Positions 37,801 through 46,756 of a stretch of DNA of 64,000 nucleotides are shown here, one piece after another. The DNA is taken from positions 1,166,501 to 1,230,500 of the forward strand of contig NZ_CP110128.1 in NCBI RefSeq assembly GCF_028471945.1, in the 5' to 3' direction. Source of the stretch: Pseudomonas sp. WJP1 (GTDB lineage Bacteria; Pseudomonadota; Gammaproteobacteria; Pseudomonadales; Pseudomonadaceae). Positions within the stretch are counted from its first letter, which is position 1, and each line of letters begins with the position of its first letter. The notes under the pieces are model-generated. The model was not told where the DNA came from, did no database searches, and saw only the letters and a program-made list of their open reading frames with translations. The position numbers and the translations under genes were made by a program.

Positions 37801-37961
37801 TGGCGGCGGTGCTGGCGATGATTCCGTTGTCGCGCAGCGTGTTTTTCGGGCCGATGGCGGTGGCGATCATGGGGGGGTTGATTGTGGCGACGGCGTTGAC
37901 GCTGTTGTTCCTGCCTGCGCTGTATGCGGCTTGGTTCCGGGTCAAGAAAGAGTCGGCCTGA
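34896..37961 (+). CDS. mexK: RND efflux transporter (MexK-like)
   Basis: A 1021-residue proton-driven RND pump with 12 predicted membrane segments and two large periplasmic loops. The first helix is LFLMLLLAIVGALSYTKLGQ. TM4 has the proton-relay pair in ALGLLVDDAIIAVEMMAI, and the C-terminal half repeats the fold (GMIMRNSVILVDQIEQDIAA, IPLSRSVFFGPMAVAIMGGL). P. aeruginosa MexK exports triclosan and erythromycin with different channels, but substrates here are inference. The best orthology evidence is length, the divergent TetR and neighbours rsmJ and plsB. It ends a two-gene operon. Confidence 0.85.
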   Translation: MGFNLSAWALRNRQIVLFLMLLLAIVGALSYTKLGQSEDPPFTFKAMVIRTNWPGATAQEVSRQVTERIEKKLMETGEYERIVSFSRPGESQVTFIARDSMHSVDIPELWYQVRKKVSDIRHTLPPGIQGPFFNDEFGTTFGNIYALTGEGFDYAVLKDYADRIQIQLQRVKDVGKVDLLGLQDEKIWIELSNVKLATLGLPLAAVQQALEEQNAVSTAGFFETTSERLQLRVSGNFQTVDEIKNFPIRVGDRTFRISDVADVRRGFNDPPAPRMRFMGEDAIGLAVAMKDGGDILVLGKALEIEFARIQKNLPAGMQLRKVSDQPAAVKTGVGEFVQVLVEALAIVLLVSFFSLGVRTGMVVALAIPLVLAMTFACMYYLGIGLHKISLGALVLALGLLVDDAIIAVEMMAIKMEQGFDRIKAASYAWTSTAFPMLTGTLITAAGFLPIATAQSGTGEYTRSIFEVVTIALLASWVAAVLFVPYLGEKLLPDLAKIHAAKHGADQPDPYGTPFYQRVRRLVEWCVRWRKTVITATVVLFIASIVLFRFVPQQFFPASGRLELMVDLKLAEGASLSNTAEEVKRLEALLKDKAGIDNYVAYVGTGSPRFYLPLDQQLPAASFAQFVVLAKTIEERESLRTWLITTLNEQFPALRSRVTRLENGPPVGYPVQFRVTGEHIEEVRALARKVAAKVRENPHVVNVHLDWEEPSKVVYLNIDQDRARALGVSTANLSKFLQSSLTGSSVSQYREDNELIEILLRGTLHERTELSLLPSLAVPTDNGRSVALSQIATLEYGFEEGVIWHRNRLPNVTVRADIYGKEQPATLVQQIMPTLDPIRAELPDGYLLDVGGTVEDSARGQNSVKAGVPLFIVVVLTLLMLQLRSFSRTVMVFLTAPLGLIGVTLFLMVFRQPFGFVAMLGTIALSGMIMRNSVILVDQIEQDIAAGLKPWQAIIEATVRRFRPIVLTALAAVLAMIPLSRSVFFGPMAVAIMGGLIVATALTLLFLPALYAAWFRVKKESA

Positions 37962-37967
37962 GTTCGT

Positions 37968-38330
37968 TGGACTTGGCGGCCTTTGGGCCGACCAGGTTCT
38001 TGATTGACCGAGTACATATCCGTTTCTGCGGTAACGGCGGCTGGCGGTTTCGCCCTTACGGCGACTCACTTTTTTTACAAGCGCCAAAAAAAAGTAAGCA
38101 AAAAAACGCTCGCCCCAGCGTCCGGCCCCTCGCTAAGGCTCGGCGTTCCTTCGCTCCGGTATCCATCCGGGGACACTGCCCTCCGGTTGGCTTCGCTGCA
38201 CCTACATGCAGCGTGTTCGACTGCGTCGAACGGCGCTGCGCACCACTCCCCGGATGAACACCTCCACTCAGCCTCCCGAAGGGGCCGGCAGATCAAGATC
38301 AAAAGCTGAAGGCGAGCTAACGCTCGGCCT
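37968..38330. repeat. Dispersed, highly structured intergenic repeat of pseudomonads
   Basis: This ~360-bp stretch has no convincing gene; two small open frames cross it but look like by-products. I recognise the text (gacttggcggcctttgggcc, tttcgcccttacggcgactc) as a sequence that recurs in P. fluorescens-group genomes. It holds nested inverted repeats: an outer perfect 10-bp stem catccgggga (38164-38173) / tccccggatg (38247-38256), enclosing hairpins gctgca / tgcagc (38195-38212) and gttcgac / gtcgaac (38215-38231). The remaining gap, 38331-38550, holds one REP and the fic promoter region. Confidence 0.65.
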
Positions 38331-38365
38331 GTTGAGTGGTGAAGAGCGGGTGGATGTACGCCGAT

Positions 38366-38395
38366 CACTGTAGGAGCGAGCCTGCTCGCGAAGGC
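38366..38395. repeat. Single REP
   Basis: A lone arm, cactgtaggagcgagcctgc followed by tcgcgaagg, with no inverted partner nearby. Confidence 0.8.
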
Positions 38396-38550
38396 TGCTC
38401 AACAGTCATCAATGTTCATCGTCAAAGCCAACCTTTCGGATCCTTCTGCCGTAAGTTCCTACAACTATCTCAGAACCGTCCGATATTGAGACTCGGGGGG
38501 CCGGATGTTGTACTCGAAACTCGGTTTTACGAGTTTTCGAGACAGCGCCA

Positions 38551-39894
38551 ATGAAAAAGCCACCCATGCTGAAGGGGAGTTCAGACCCGGTTTTCGATTT
38601 ACTGACGAAATCGCCACACAAGGAACGCCTCTCGCAATACCTCTCCTTGCTCAAGCCCCTGGACGAGCAAGGGCGCTATCTGCCGTTTGATGAATTGCGC
38701 TATCGCTGGGCGTCGGGCCTGGATTCGAATCTGTGCTGGGCCTTGGTCAAGAAAGCTCGAACCGCGCAATACGTCAGCCTGCTGCCATTGGGTGAGCCAA
38801 TGCAGTGGGGCAATTTCGTGCTGACACCGATGGCACAAAAAGCGATTTCCTGCGTGGATCGTCAAACGACGACGGCCGCGTTGGAGTACATGACCAGCCA
38901 AATCGGCGAGAGTGCGCATTTCAGTTACCTGCTCAACGACCTGATCGAAGACGAAGCCATCAGCAGCAGTCAGCTTGAGGGTGCAGCGACCACCACTCGG
39001 GTGGCAAAGGACATGCTCAAGCGCCATCGCCTGCCGCGTACGCCGGACGAGCGCATGGTGATTGGCAATTTCAAGATGATGAACCTTGCCTGGGAGAAAC
39101 GTTACGAACCCTTGAGTGTCGAGCTGATCACGGCACTGCATCGCGTTGGCGTATCGGGTATCGATGACGCGCAATACTCGCCGGGGGATCTGCGGGTCAA
39201 TGATGACGTGGTGGTACAGGACGGCCAGGGCAATACGGTGCATGTACCGCCTCCTGCCGCGGGGCTCGCTGCTCGATTGCGGGTGCTGTCGAAGTGGATC
39301 AATCAATCCCATGACGATCCCCACCGGGTGGATTATCTGCACCCGCTGATCAAGGGGATCGCGCTGCATTTCGCGCTGGGTTATGAGCATCCTTTTCGCG
39401 ATGGCAATGGCCGCGTTGCGCGGGCGTTGTTCTACTGGTTCATGTTCAAGAATGATTTCTCGGCGTTTCGTTACATCGCGATCAGCGTCTTGCTGCGCAA
39501 TGCGCCGGTGAAATACGGACGCTCCTATCTCAATACCGAAGCGGATGACCTGGACCTGACGTATTTCATCGATTTCCAGTGTTGGGTGGTGCTGCGTGCT
39601 GTCAGCAGCTTTACCGAGGCTTACAGGAAAAGTCTTGTGAATGCCGAGTGTTTTGATCGTTGGTTGTCGGAGTCCGGATTTTTCGAGCGACTGAGCGGGA
39701 GGCAGCGGGCGGTGTATCAGGTGGCCAGGAGTGGGATGGCGAAGGAATTTACGGCGGCCAATGTGAAGGAGAACCTGGGGTGCTCGTACAACACGGCGTC
39801 GGCCACGTTGAACGGATTGGTGGATCTGGAATTGTTCGAGAAGCGCAAGCTGGGGCGTGAGTGGGTGTTTTTTCTGCGGGTTAAAGGGAGCTGA
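38551..39894 (+). CDS. Class II Fic-domain AMPylase
   Basis: A 447-residue Fic protein that would transfer AMP from ATP to a target protein. The active-site loop at residues 280-291 is HPFRDGNGRVAR, with all expected catalytic and ATP-binding residues. The inhibitory helix motif S-x-x-x-E-G is at 139-144 (SSQLEG), on the N-terminal side, which makes it class II and self-inhibited, so no separate antitoxin is needed. N-terminal residues 1-100 form an extra domain, and the C-terminus (from about 370) is a winged-helix-like part (FTAANVKENLGCSYNTASAT). It stands alone between the structured repeat and the DUF4197 gene and is probably an acquired gene. Confidence 0.9.
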   Translation: MKKPPMLKGSSDPVFDLLTKSPHKERLSQYLSLLKPLDEQGRYLPFDELRYRWASGLDSNLCWALVKKARTAQYVSLLPLGEPMQWGNFVLTPMAQKAISCVDRQTTTAALEYMTSQIGESAHFSYLLNDLIEDEAISSSQLEGAATTTRVAKDMLKRHRLPRTPDERMVIGNFKMMNLAWEKRYEPLSVELITALHRVGVSGIDDAQYSPGDLRVNDDVVVQDGQGNTVHVPPPAAGLAARLRVLSKWINQSHDDPHRVDYLHPLIKGIALHFALGYEHPFRDGNGRVARALFYWFMFKNDFSAFRYIAISVLLRNAPVKYGRSYLNTEADDLDLTYFIDFQCWVVLRAVSSFTEAYRKSLVNAECFDRWLSESGFFERLSGRQRAVYQVARSGMAKEFTAANVKENLGCSYNTASATLNGLVDLELFEKRKLGREWVFFLRVKGS

Positions 39895-39942
39895 TTTGAT
39901 CGCTCCCTTGCAGTGAGCAGGGGAACGATCAAGGGTTGTGGC

Positions 39943-40632
39943 TTAGAGCGTGCCGAAGACCTTCTTCGCCAAACTGGTCGCCGCCGCCGCCGGGTTCTGG
40001 CGGATGGTTTCTTCCTGTTTGCCGATCATCTCGAACAAGCCGTTCAATGCCTGTTCGGTCACGTAGTTTTCGACGTTGGCACTCTTCGCATCGATCACGC
40101 CCATGGTCGCCGCCTGCCCGGCGAACGAGTTGTACTGCTGGGCCAGGCCGACCTGGTCGGTGGCTTGCTTGACGATTGGCAGGAACTTGGCGCGGATCTG
40201 TTCGCGGCTGGTCTTGTTCAGGTACTGGGTGGCCGAGTCATTGCCGCCACTGAGGATGCCCTTGGCATCGTCGACCGTCATCTTCTTCACGGCGTCAACG
40301 AGGATCGGCTGGGCCTGGACCACGGCGGTTTCCGCCGCTTTGTTCATGCTGGCTTCCAGCTGATCGACCTGATCACCCATGCCGAACTGTTTCATTTTGC
40401 TGGCCACTTTGCCCAGTTTGCCCGGCAGTTCGATCTTCACGTCCGGGTTGTTGCTGAAGCCGCCCGGGGTGCCGAGTTGTTTCACGGCCAGTTGCGCGCC
40501 TTGGGTCAGGGCGTCCTTGAGTCCGCCGGTGGCGTCTTTCTGCGACAGGTCGCTCAGGGACAGCGCCAGGGCGCTGGCAGAGATCATCAAGCCTGCGCAC
40601 AGGCCGGCAAAACGTAGGGTAGGGCGGAGCAT
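39943..40632 (-). CDS. DUF4197 domain protein, exported
   Basis: A 229-residue protein. I start it at the ATG complement ending at 40632 (MLRPTLRFAGLCAGL) because aaggaag sits just before it; a start six codons upstream is less likely. Signal peptide about residues 1-22 (ending SALA). The rest is DUF4197: helical, with QLAVKQLGTPGGFSNNPDVK, PILVDAVKKMTVDDAKGILS and NGLFEMIGKQEETIRQNPAA. The function is unknown; the family is periplasmic or lipid-associated. It is followed on the same strand from a YbaY-like lipoprotein gene 23 bp upstream, suggesting an operon. Confidence 0.83.
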   Translation of the reverse strand: MLRPTLRFAGLCAGLMISASALALSLSDLSQKDATGGLKDALTQGAQLAVKQLGTPGGFSNNPDVKIELPGKLGKVASKMKQFGMGDQVDQLEASMNKAAETAVVQAQPILVDAVKKMTVDDAKGILSGGNDSATQYLNKTSREQIRAKFLPIVKQATDQVGLAQQYNSFAGQAATMGVIDAKSANVENYVTEQALNGLFEMIGKQEETIRQNPAAAATSLAKKVFGTL

Positions 40633-40655
40633 GGCAACTTCCTTTTTCATAAGAC

Positions 40656-41054
40656 TTAACGGGCCGCGTCAACGCGGACCTTCACGGGCTGTGGATCGGA
40701 CCCGTCCAGGCGCACGGCGTGATTCTCGGTGGTGATGAACAGCAGTTTGCCATCGACTTCGATGCGTGCGTTGATCGAGTAACGGTGATTGGGCTCGATC
40801 TTCAGCGGGTCGTAGCTCAGGTGGAACGGCAGGGGCACCTGGCCTTTGACCGGGCCACGTTGTTCGTCAATGACCTTCGCCGGTGCGTCGGCGAGTGAGA
40901 TGTCTTGCAGGCTGACGCTGAGGATTGCCGTCGGTGGCAGCGCGATGCGTTGCAGGTAGAACACTTCGCCATCGAGGGAAGCCTTGGGCGCCGGAGTAGG
41001 GTGCTGGCAGGCTGTCAACATTACAGCAGCTGCGATCAGGGATAGTTTTTTCAT
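40656..41054 (-). CDS. YbaY / YscW-like lipoprotein
   Basis: A 132-residue lipoprotein: signal peptide with lipobox VMLTAC (Cys about 16). The mature domain is the small beta-sandwich found in YbaY and YscW-type proteins (DGEVFYLQRIALPPTAILSV, VPLPFHLSYDPLKIEPNHRY, YSINARIEVDGKLLFITTE). The family includes secretin-pilot-like and META-associated lipoproteins; there is no secretion locus here, so a general envelope role is more likely. It lies between plsB and DUF4197, all on the minus strand. Confidence 0.82.
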   Translation of the reverse strand: MKKLSLIAAAVMLTACQHPTPAPKASLDGEVFYLQRIALPPTAILSVSLQDISLADAPAKVIDEQRGPVKGQVPLPFHLSYDPLKIEPNHRYSINARIEVDGKLLFITTENHAVRLDGSDPQPVKVRVDAAR

Positions 41055-41105
41055 CGGGAGATCTCCGTATCGACGGCGCCAGAACCGACTGGCGCCTTGA
41101 TCAAT

Positions 41106-43610
41106 CTAGACGGTTTGTTCGGGCGTCGCGGGTTGGTCGGCGGCATCTTCACTGCGGTGCAACGCCACCTGGCGGATTGATAGACGAATCTCCGCCGGCA
41201 ACACCCGCTTGGCCGCACCTTCTGCCAGTTCGCCGAGCAGCTCGTGGTAGCCCAGCTTGCCGGCCTCGTCGCGCTTTAGTACTTCAAGGTCGAGCAGGGT
41301 CTGGATGAAGTGGCGGAACAGGCTCTTGTCGAAGAATTCCGGGGCGTTCAGGCCATGCAGGATCGACAGGCGCTGGGCCATGACCGTGCACAGGTCTTCC
41401 AGTTCTTCGGCGCTGATGCTGTTCTGGCCGCTGTTGAGCAGCAGGGAAACGGTCATGTAGAAGCGCTGCAAGGTCTGGGCGATGCTTTTCGACAGCAGCG
41501 TCAACAGCACGAAATGCCGTGAGCTCGGCGCCGGGCGCAGGTAGACGTCGTTCTCGAAACGCAGCAGGCCTTGCTCGACGAATGCTTGCAGCCATTGGTC
41601 GATCACCGCGTCCAGCTCGTCCAGCGACCAGCGAATGAACAGTTCCGCTTGCAGGTAGGGGTACAGCGCGCGGGTGTAGCGCAGGATCTGCTCGCGGCTC
41701 ATGCGCGAGGCGCTCTGGAAGAAACTCGCCAGTAGTGCCGGCAGCGCGAAGATGTGCAGCACGTTGTTGCGGTAATAGGTCATCAGGACGGCGTTCTGCT
41801 CGTCCAGATACAGGATCTTGCCCAACGCATCGCTCTGTTCGGACAGCAGGTCCATGTCCTTCACGTGCTCGATCAGCGCTCGGCCATCACCTTCCGGCAG
41901 GGTGGTATGCGGCGAATACGGGACCTTGCGCAACAGTGCCAGATACAGATCAAGCACCCGTGCCATGGCGCGATCGTCCAGGGCCAGGCGACTGGTGGAC
42001 AGCAGCGCCAGCGCGACCAGGTTGACCGGGTTGATCGCCGCCGCTTCGTTCAGGTGCTGCGCGACTTTTTCACCAAGGCGGTTGGTGGTTTCGTTGAGCC
42101 AGGCCGGTTTGAACTGCGGCCCCAGCTCCTGCTCGCGCCAGTCCGGCTGCTCGCTGTCGAGGAATTGCGCCAGCTTGATCGGCTCACCGAAGTTCACGGC
42201 GACTTGACCGAAGCGCTGCTTGAGCGCACCGATGACTTTGAAGATGTCGAAGATCGATTCTTTCTTCTTGCTCGCGCCACGCAGTTCGCCCAGGTAGGTC
42301 CGGCCTTCCAGCACGCGCTCGTAGCCGATGTACACCGGCACGAAGACGATGGGCACGCGCGACGAACGCAGGAAGCTGCGCAGGGTGATCGCCAGCATCC
42401 CGGTCTTCGGTTGCAGCATGCGCCCGGTGCGCGAACGGCCGCCTTCGACGAAGTACTCCACCGGGAAGCCCTTGGTGAACAGGGTGTGCAGGTATTCGTT
42501 GAACACCGAGGTGTACAGCGGGTTGCCCTTGAAGGTACGGCGCATGAAAAACGCGCCCCCGCGCCGCAGCAGGCCGCCGATTCCGGGCATGTTGAGGTTG
42601 ATCCCGGCGGCGATGTGCGGCGGGGTCAGGCCATTGCGAAACAGCAGGTAGGACAGCAGCAGGTAGTCGATGTGGCTGCGGTGGCAGGGTACGTAGATCA
42701 CTTCGTAACCCGGTGCGACCTTCTGCACGCCTTCGATGTTGTTGACCTTGATACCGTCGTAGATCTTGTTCCAGAACCAGCTCAGCACCACTTCCATGAA
42801 GCGGATCGCGGTGTAGGTGTAGTCCGAGGCGATCTCGTTGCCGTAGCGCAGGGCCTGGGCCTTGGCTTTCTCCGGGGAGATGTTCTCGCGCTCGGCTTCG
42901 TCGAGGATCGCTTGCTTGACCAGAGGCTGGTTGACCAGGCCCTTGACCAGGTTGCGCCGGTGGGAAATGTCCGGGCCGATCACCGCCGCCTTCAGGTTGC
43001 GGAAATGCACCCGCAGAATCCGTTGGGCCATGCGCACGGTGCGCTCGTGACCCTTGTTGTGCTCGATCAGTTCGCGCAGGTGGATGGGGGCCGAGAATTG
43101 CACGCGGGTCTTGCGCCCCAGCACGATGATGCTGAGCAGGCGGCGCAGGCGCCCGGTGACTGCCCAGCTATCGGCGAACAGAAGTTTCCACGGGCTGTTT
43201 TCGCTGTCCGGCGACTGGCCCCAGAACACGCTGACCGGAATGATCTGCGCGTCTTCGGCGGCGTTCTGGCTCAGGGCGCTGACCAGGCGGGTCAAGGTGG
43301 GCGGTGCGCCGCGCTTGTCCTGGCGGCCAAGCCAGTCGGGATCCGGTGTCAGGTAGAAGAACGCGGCCGGTTCCAGCAGGTTGCCCACCGAGACGGGCAG
43401 CACCGGACGCGGCAGGCCGGCCTTGGTGCATTCGGTGTCGACCACGGCGAGGTCGGTCAGCGAAGGGTTTTGCAGGACGTAGAACACCGGGCGACTGCGG
43501 TCGAGGTTGAGGGTGAACGACGACTGGTTGATCGTCTCCGAGCGAACCCAGAGGTACAACAGCCGACGCAGGGCGCCAAACACAAGACGGCGGAACGGGG
43601 AGCGGGTCAT
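41106..43610 (-). CDS. plsB: Glycerol-3-phosphate 1-O-acyltransferase
   Basis: An 834-residue inner-membrane enzyme that acylates sn-glycerol-3-phosphate at position 1, the first step of phospholipid synthesis. I start at [20 protein letters not shown] (ATG complement ending 43610), the usual pseudomonad N-terminus, rather than 11 codons upstream. The acyltransferase motifs are all present: I with HRSHID (H-x4-D), [26 protein letters not shown] and [15 protein letters not shown]. The long N- and C-terminal regions are typical of PlsB rather than PlsY. It is monocistronic or leads the two small genes downstream. Confidence 0.95.
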   Translation of the reverse strand: MTRSPFRRLVFGALRRLLYLWVRSETINQSSFTLNLDRSRPVFYVLQNPSLTDLAVVDTECTKAGLPRPVLPVSVGNLLEPAAFFYLTPDPDWLGRQDKRGAPPTLTRLVSALSQNAAEDAQIIPVSVFWGQSPDSENSPWKLLFADSWAVTGRLRRLLSIIVLGRKTRVQFSAPIHLRELIEHNKGHERTVRMAQRILRVHFRNLKAAVIGPDISHRRNLVKGLVNQPLVKQAILDEAERENISPEKAKAQALRYGNEIASDYTYTAIRFMEVVLSWFWNKIYDGIKVNNIEGVQKVAPGYEVIYVPCHRSHIDYLLLSYLLFRNGLTPPHIAAGINLNMPGIGGLLRRGGAFFMRRTFKGNPLYTSVFNEYLHTLFTKGFPVEYFVEGGRSRTGRMLQPKTGMLAITLRSFLRSSRVPIVFVPVYIGYERVLEGRTYLGELRGASKKKESIFDIFKVIGALKQRFGQVAVNFGEPIKLAQFLDSEQPDWREQELGPQFKPAWLNETTNRLGEKVAQHLNEAAAINPVNLVALALLSTSRLALDDRAMARVLDLYLALLRKVPYSPHTTLPEGDGRALIEHVKDMDLLSEQSDALGKILYLDEQNAVLMTYYRNNVLHIFALPALLASFFQSASRMSREQILRYTRALYPYLQAELFIRWSLDELDAVIDQWLQAFVEQGLLRFENDVYLRPAPSSRHFVLLTLLSKSIAQTLQRFYMTVSLLLNSGQNSISAEELEDLCTVMAQRLSILHGLNAPEFFDKSLFRHFIQTLLDLEVLKRDEAGKLGYHELLGELAEGAAKRVLPAEIRLSIRQVALHRSEDAADQPATPEQTV

Positions 43611-43712
43611 ACGGCATCTGCTTGAGTGGATAAAACCGAGCAATTGCTCGGGAGTGGGACAGTGTGCCGGATTCGTCGAAAATCGGCAAAAAAGCGGTCA
43701 ACCAATCTGTAG

Positions 43713-43740
43713 TTGAGAGTTTCTGTGCCTGTCATATACT
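43713..43740 (+). promoter_or_regulatory. Promoter of the cold-shock-domain gene
   Basis: A -35 ttgaga and -10 tatact with a 16-bp spacer, 35 bp before the start codon. The stretch between holds the ribosome-binding site aaggggg. Confidence 0.7.
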
Positions 43741-43774
43741 CGGCCGCTCAAAATAAAAACAAGGGGGTACTGAG

Positions 43775-43984
43775 ATGGCAACGCGTGAAACCGGCAATGT
43801 GAAGTGGTTCAACGACGCCAAGGGCTACGGCTTCATTCAACGCGAGGACGGGGTGGATGTGTTCGTGCACTACCGCGCGATTCGCGGCGAGGGGCACCGC
43901 TCGCTGACCGAAGGCCAGCAGGTCGAGTATGGGGTGGTGACCGGCGAGAAGGGGTTGCAGGCTGAGGATGTGGTGGGGCTGTAA
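43775..43984 (+). CDS. CspA-family cold-shock domain protein
   Basis: A 69-residue single cold-shock domain that binds single-stranded RNA/DNA. RNP1 is KGYGFI and RNP2 is VDVFVHY, in [20 protein letters not shown]. The C-terminus ends [10 protein letters not shown]. It probably acts as an RNA chaperone; cold induction cannot be judged, as the leader is only about 25 bases, much shorter than the E. coli cspA leader. A REPIN follows. Confidence 0.93.
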   Translation: MATRETGNVKWFNDAKGYGFIQREDGVDVFVHYRAIRGEGHRSLTEGQQVEYGVVTGEKGLQAEDVVGL

Positions 43985-44010
43985 ACCCATTCTTCAGACC
44001 ACACAAAAAC

Positions 44011-44104
44011 ACTGTGGGAGCGAGCCTGCTCGCGATGAGGCCGTGCCAGTCGACATCAACGTTGACTGATCCACCGCAATCGCGAGCAGGCTCGCTCCCA
44101 CAGG
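44011..44104. repeat. REPIN, GAGCCTGCTC class
   Basis: Arms actgtgggagcgagcctgct and agcaggctcgctcccacagg flank a spacer with acgttgactgatccaccgc, shared with the copy at 21963. Confidence 0.9.
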
Positions 44105-44119
44105 TTTTGCGTATTGCTT

Positions 44120-44497
44120 TTAAGCAGTTTTCCAGGTGATCTCTTCTTCACCGTCGGCGCTGATGCGAATCCAGCGATCCGCCGTTTCCTCACCCTCTTC
44201 CTCGACCCAGCTACCCGGTGCGCAACGCACTTCGACGTTCAGCGCGGCAAACGCGGCGCGGGCGCAGGCGATGTCGTCGTCCCAAGGCGTCTGGTCGCTT
44301 TCCAGGTACAGGCTGTTCCACTTTCCTACGGCCTTGGGCAACCAGGTCACCGGCACGTTGCCGGCCTTGCACTTGTAGGTCTGGCCTTTCTGTACCCAGT
44401 CGGTGCACGGGCCCAATGCCGTGCCGAGCCAGGCCGAGATGGCCTTGTGGTCGACGTCGGCGTCTTTCAGGTAAATCTCGATATCGGGTTGGCGCAT
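44120..44497 (-). CDS. Hypothetical protein, small acidic and Trp-rich
   Basis: A 125-residue cytoplasmic protein. I start at the ATG complement ending at 44497 (MRQPDIEIYLKDADVDHKAI). It contains three Cys and seven Trp (WLPKAVGKWNSLYLESDQTP), is acidic toward the C-terminus (GSWVEEEGEETADRWIRISA) and has no membrane segment. I have a vague match to conserved gammaproteobacterial proteins of unknown function but no name. It lies 84 bp downstream of the rlmA gene on the same strand. Confidence 0.72.
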   Translation of the reverse strand: MRQPDIEIYLKDADVDHKAISAWLGTALGPCTDWVQKGQTYKCKAGNVPVTWLPKAVGKWNSLYLESDQTPWDDDIACARAAFAALNVEVRCAPGSWVEEEGEETADRWIRISADGEEEITWKTA

Positions 44498-44581
44498 GGA
44501 TGTCCTCACTGCGTGTCTGAAAAATCCATTCGCGGATTTAGCCGGTCTCGGGCCATTGCCCAAGACCAAAAAGGGTTGAAG

Positions 44582-45391
44582 TTATTGAAGTACGAAATAA
44601 TCGTAGCGCATCGACACGGTGACCTCGAAAGGCTCGGCCTGCTCGATGACCGCTGCCCGGCGTTCGGCACTGGCACGCCAGCCGTGGGGTGTCATGGCCA
44701 GCAGGTTCGCCCGGTCCTGGCCACTGGCAAGCGTCAGTTTGAATGTCAGGGTTTCGCTGTGCGCCAGTGCCATGCCTTCTGGCACCAGATCCAGATGCTT
44801 GTCGTCGATGTACTCGCGGACTTCGTCGTACAGCCGCTCACGCAATTCCATCAGGTGGCCGCTGGTCGGTCCGACTTTCATCAGGCCGCCGCCGGGGCTG
44901 AGCAGGCGCTTGGCTTCTTCCCAATCCAGCGGGCTGAAAACGCTGGCCAGGAACTGGCAGCTGCCCGACGCCAGCGGCACGCGGGCCATGCTGGCGATCA
45001 ACCAGGTCAGCTTGGGGTTGCGTTTGCAGGCGCGCTTGACCGCTTCGCGAGAGATGTCCAGGGCGTAGCCGTCGGCATCCGGCAAGGCATCGGCGATTTG
45101 CGCGGTGTAGTAACCCTCGCCACAACCGATGTCTACCCAGCGCTGTGGCGCGTAACCTGCCGCCAGCTGCGCCAGGCGCTTGGCTACCGGCGCGTAATGG
45201 CCGGCGTTGAGGAAGTCGCGGCGGGCTTCGACCATCGCCTGGTTATCCCCAGGGTCGCGGCTGTTCTTGTGCTGCACCGGCAACAGGTTCAGGTAACCCT
45301 GGCGCGCACGGTCGAAACGGTGCCCGGCGGGGCAGGCCACGCCGTTGTCCACCGCATTCAGCGGTTCGCTGCAGATCGGGCAAGCGAGCAT
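44582..45391 (-). CDS. rlmA: 23S rRNA (guanine745-N1)-methyltransferase-like protein RlmA
   Basis: A 269-residue SAM-dependent methyltransferase. The N-terminal zinc finger ([12 protein letters not shown], then VACPAGHRFDRARQGYLNLL) has the C-x2-C...C-x3-H pattern of RlmA. The SAM fold contains WVDIGCGEGYYTAQIADALP and LDISREAVKRA. RlmA methylates G745 in helix 35 of 23S rRNA. Its start codon shares one base with the dapE stop, so the two are translated from one transcript even though their functions are unrelated. Confidence 0.87.
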   Translation of the reverse strand: MLACPICSEPLNAVDNGVACPAGHRFDRARQGYLNLLPVQHKNSRDPGDNQAMVEARRDFLNAGHYAPVAKRLAQLAAGYAPQRWVDIGCGEGYYTAQIADALPDADGYALDISREAVKRACKRNPKLTWLIASMARVPLASGSCQFLASVFSPLDWEEAKRLLSPGGGLMKVGPTSGHLMELRERLYDEVREYIDDKHLDLVPEGMALAHSETLTFKLTLASGQDRANLLAMTPHGWRASAERRAAVIEQAEPFEVTVSMRYDYFVLQ

Positions 45392-46542
45392 CAGGCGAGC
45401 AACTTGATCAGGGTCTGGTAGTAGATTTCGGTCAACACATCGAGGTCGGCCGCCAGCACGCGCTCGTTGACCTGGTGGATGGTCGCGTTGACCGGCCCCA
45501 GCTCGACCACTTGCGTGCCCATGGTCGCGATGAAACGACCGTCGGAGGTGCCACCGCTGGTGGACGCCTGGGTTTCACGCCCGGTGATGTCCCTGATGCT
45601 CGACGACACGGCGTCGAGCAGCGCGCCCGGTTCGGTGAGGAACGGCAGGCCGGATAGCGCCCAGTCGATGTGCCAGTCCAGGCCATGCTTGTCGAGGATG
45701 TCGGCGACGCGCTTTTGCAGGCCTTCGACGGTCGACTCGGTGGAGAAGCGGAAGTTGAACACGGCAACCAGGTCGCCAGGGATGACGTTGGTCGCGCCGG
45801 TGCCGGAGTTGACGTTGGAAATCTGGAAGCTGGTCGGCGGGAAGAAATCGTTGCCGTGGTCCCAATGTTCGGCGGCAAGTTCCGCCAGGGCCGGGGCGGC
45901 GAGGTGGATCGGGTTCTTCGCCAGGTGGGGATAGGCCACGTGGCCCTGCACGCCGCGCACGGTCAGCTTGGCGCCGAGGGAGCCGCGACGACCGTTCTTG
46001 ACCACGTCACCGACCAGGGTGGTGCTCGACGGTTCGCCGACGATGCACCAGTCCAGACGCTCCTTGCGCGCGACCAGGCGCTCGATCACGGCCTTGGTGC
46101 CGTGGTGCGCCGGGCCTTCTTCATCGCTGGTGATCAGGAACGCGACCTTGCCCTTGTGATCCGGGTAGTCGGCGACGAAGCGTTCGGCGGCTACGGTCAT
46201 GGATGCCAGGCTGCCTTTCATGTCGGCCGCGCCACGGCCGCAGAGCATGCCGTGTTCGTCGATCACCGCGTTGAATGGGTCGATCTGCCAGGCGGTCACG
46301 GGACCTGTCGGCACCACGTCGGTGTGGCCGGCGAAGCACAGCACCGGGCCGTCGTGTTTGCCGTGGGTGGCCCAGAAGTTATCCACATCTTCGATGCGCA
46401 TCGGTTCCAGCATGAAACCGGCATCGCCCAGGCGCTGCATCATCTGCTTCTGGCAATCGGCGTCGACCGGCGTCACGGACGGACGGCGGATCAGGTCGAT
46501 GGCGAGTTGAAGGGTCGGCGAAAGGTCGGCGTGGGCCGTCAT
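45391..46542 (-). CDS. dapE: Succinyl-diaminopimelate desuccinylase
   Basis: A 383-residue M20-family zinc hydrolase producing LL-2,6-diaminopimelate from N-succinyl-DAP for lysine and peptidoglycan synthesis. Metal ligands appear in [32 protein letters not shown] and [13 protein letters not shown] (catalytic and bridging Glu). The length fits the family (about 375-383). It overlaps rlmA by one base downstream. In this window dapD and dapC follow within about 12 kb, though not in one operon. Confidence 0.95.
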   Translation of the reverse strand: MTAHADLSPTLQLAIDLIRRPSVTPVDADCQKQMMQRLGDAGFMLEPMRIEDVDNFWATHGKHDGPVLCFAGHTDVVPTGPVTAWQIDPFNAVIDEHGMLCGRGAADMKGSLASMTVAAERFVADYPDHKGKVAFLITSDEEGPAHHGTKAVIERLVARKERLDWCIVGEPSSTTLVGDVVKNGRRGSLGAKLTVRGVQGHVAYPHLAKNPIHLAAPALAELAAEHWDHGNDFFPPTSFQISNVNSGTGATNVIPGDLVAVFNFRFSTESTVEGLQKRVADILDKHGLDWHIDWALSGLPFLTEPGALLDAVSSSIRDITGRETQASTSGGTSDGRFIATMGTQVVELGPVNATIHQVNERVLAADLDVLTEIYYQTLIKLLA

Positions 46543-46563
46543 GGAAAAAACTCCGGAGCTTTA

Positions 46564-46672
46564 TCTGTAGGAGCGAGGCTTGCCCGCGAAGAACGATAAT
46601 GGGGTGTATCTGTTACACCGAGTCGCTTCGTTCGCGGGCAAGTCGGATCGCCGCATCGCTCGCCCCTACGGG
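46564..46672. repeat. REPIN variant with an insertion in the right arm
   Basis: Left arm ctgtaggagcgaggcttgcc; right half gcgggcaag, then tcggatcgccgcat before cgctcgcccctac. It matches the copy at 20568, including the aacgataa after the left arm. Confidence 0.85.
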
Positions 46673-46756
46673 AAATGGGGGCAAGGCCTGGAAAATGGCG
46701 GTTATCTTAAAGCAAAACGGCGACCATTGGCCGCCGTTTAGTGCATCGGTGAAGAT

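Noticed and set aside
35781..38087. A 768-codon open frame antisense to mexK
   Set aside because: Low-complexity Gln/Arg/His composition and complete overlap with the RND gene mark it as a by-product of codon bias.
38004..38309. A 101-codon open frame inside the structured repeat
   Set aside because: The frame follows hairpin sequence, gives no domain, and the DNA is better explained as a non-coding repeat; I leave open that some annotations call a small protein here.
41754..43625. A 623-codon open frame antisense to plsB
   Set aside because: Same reason: no domain, and it mirrors a well-supported gene.
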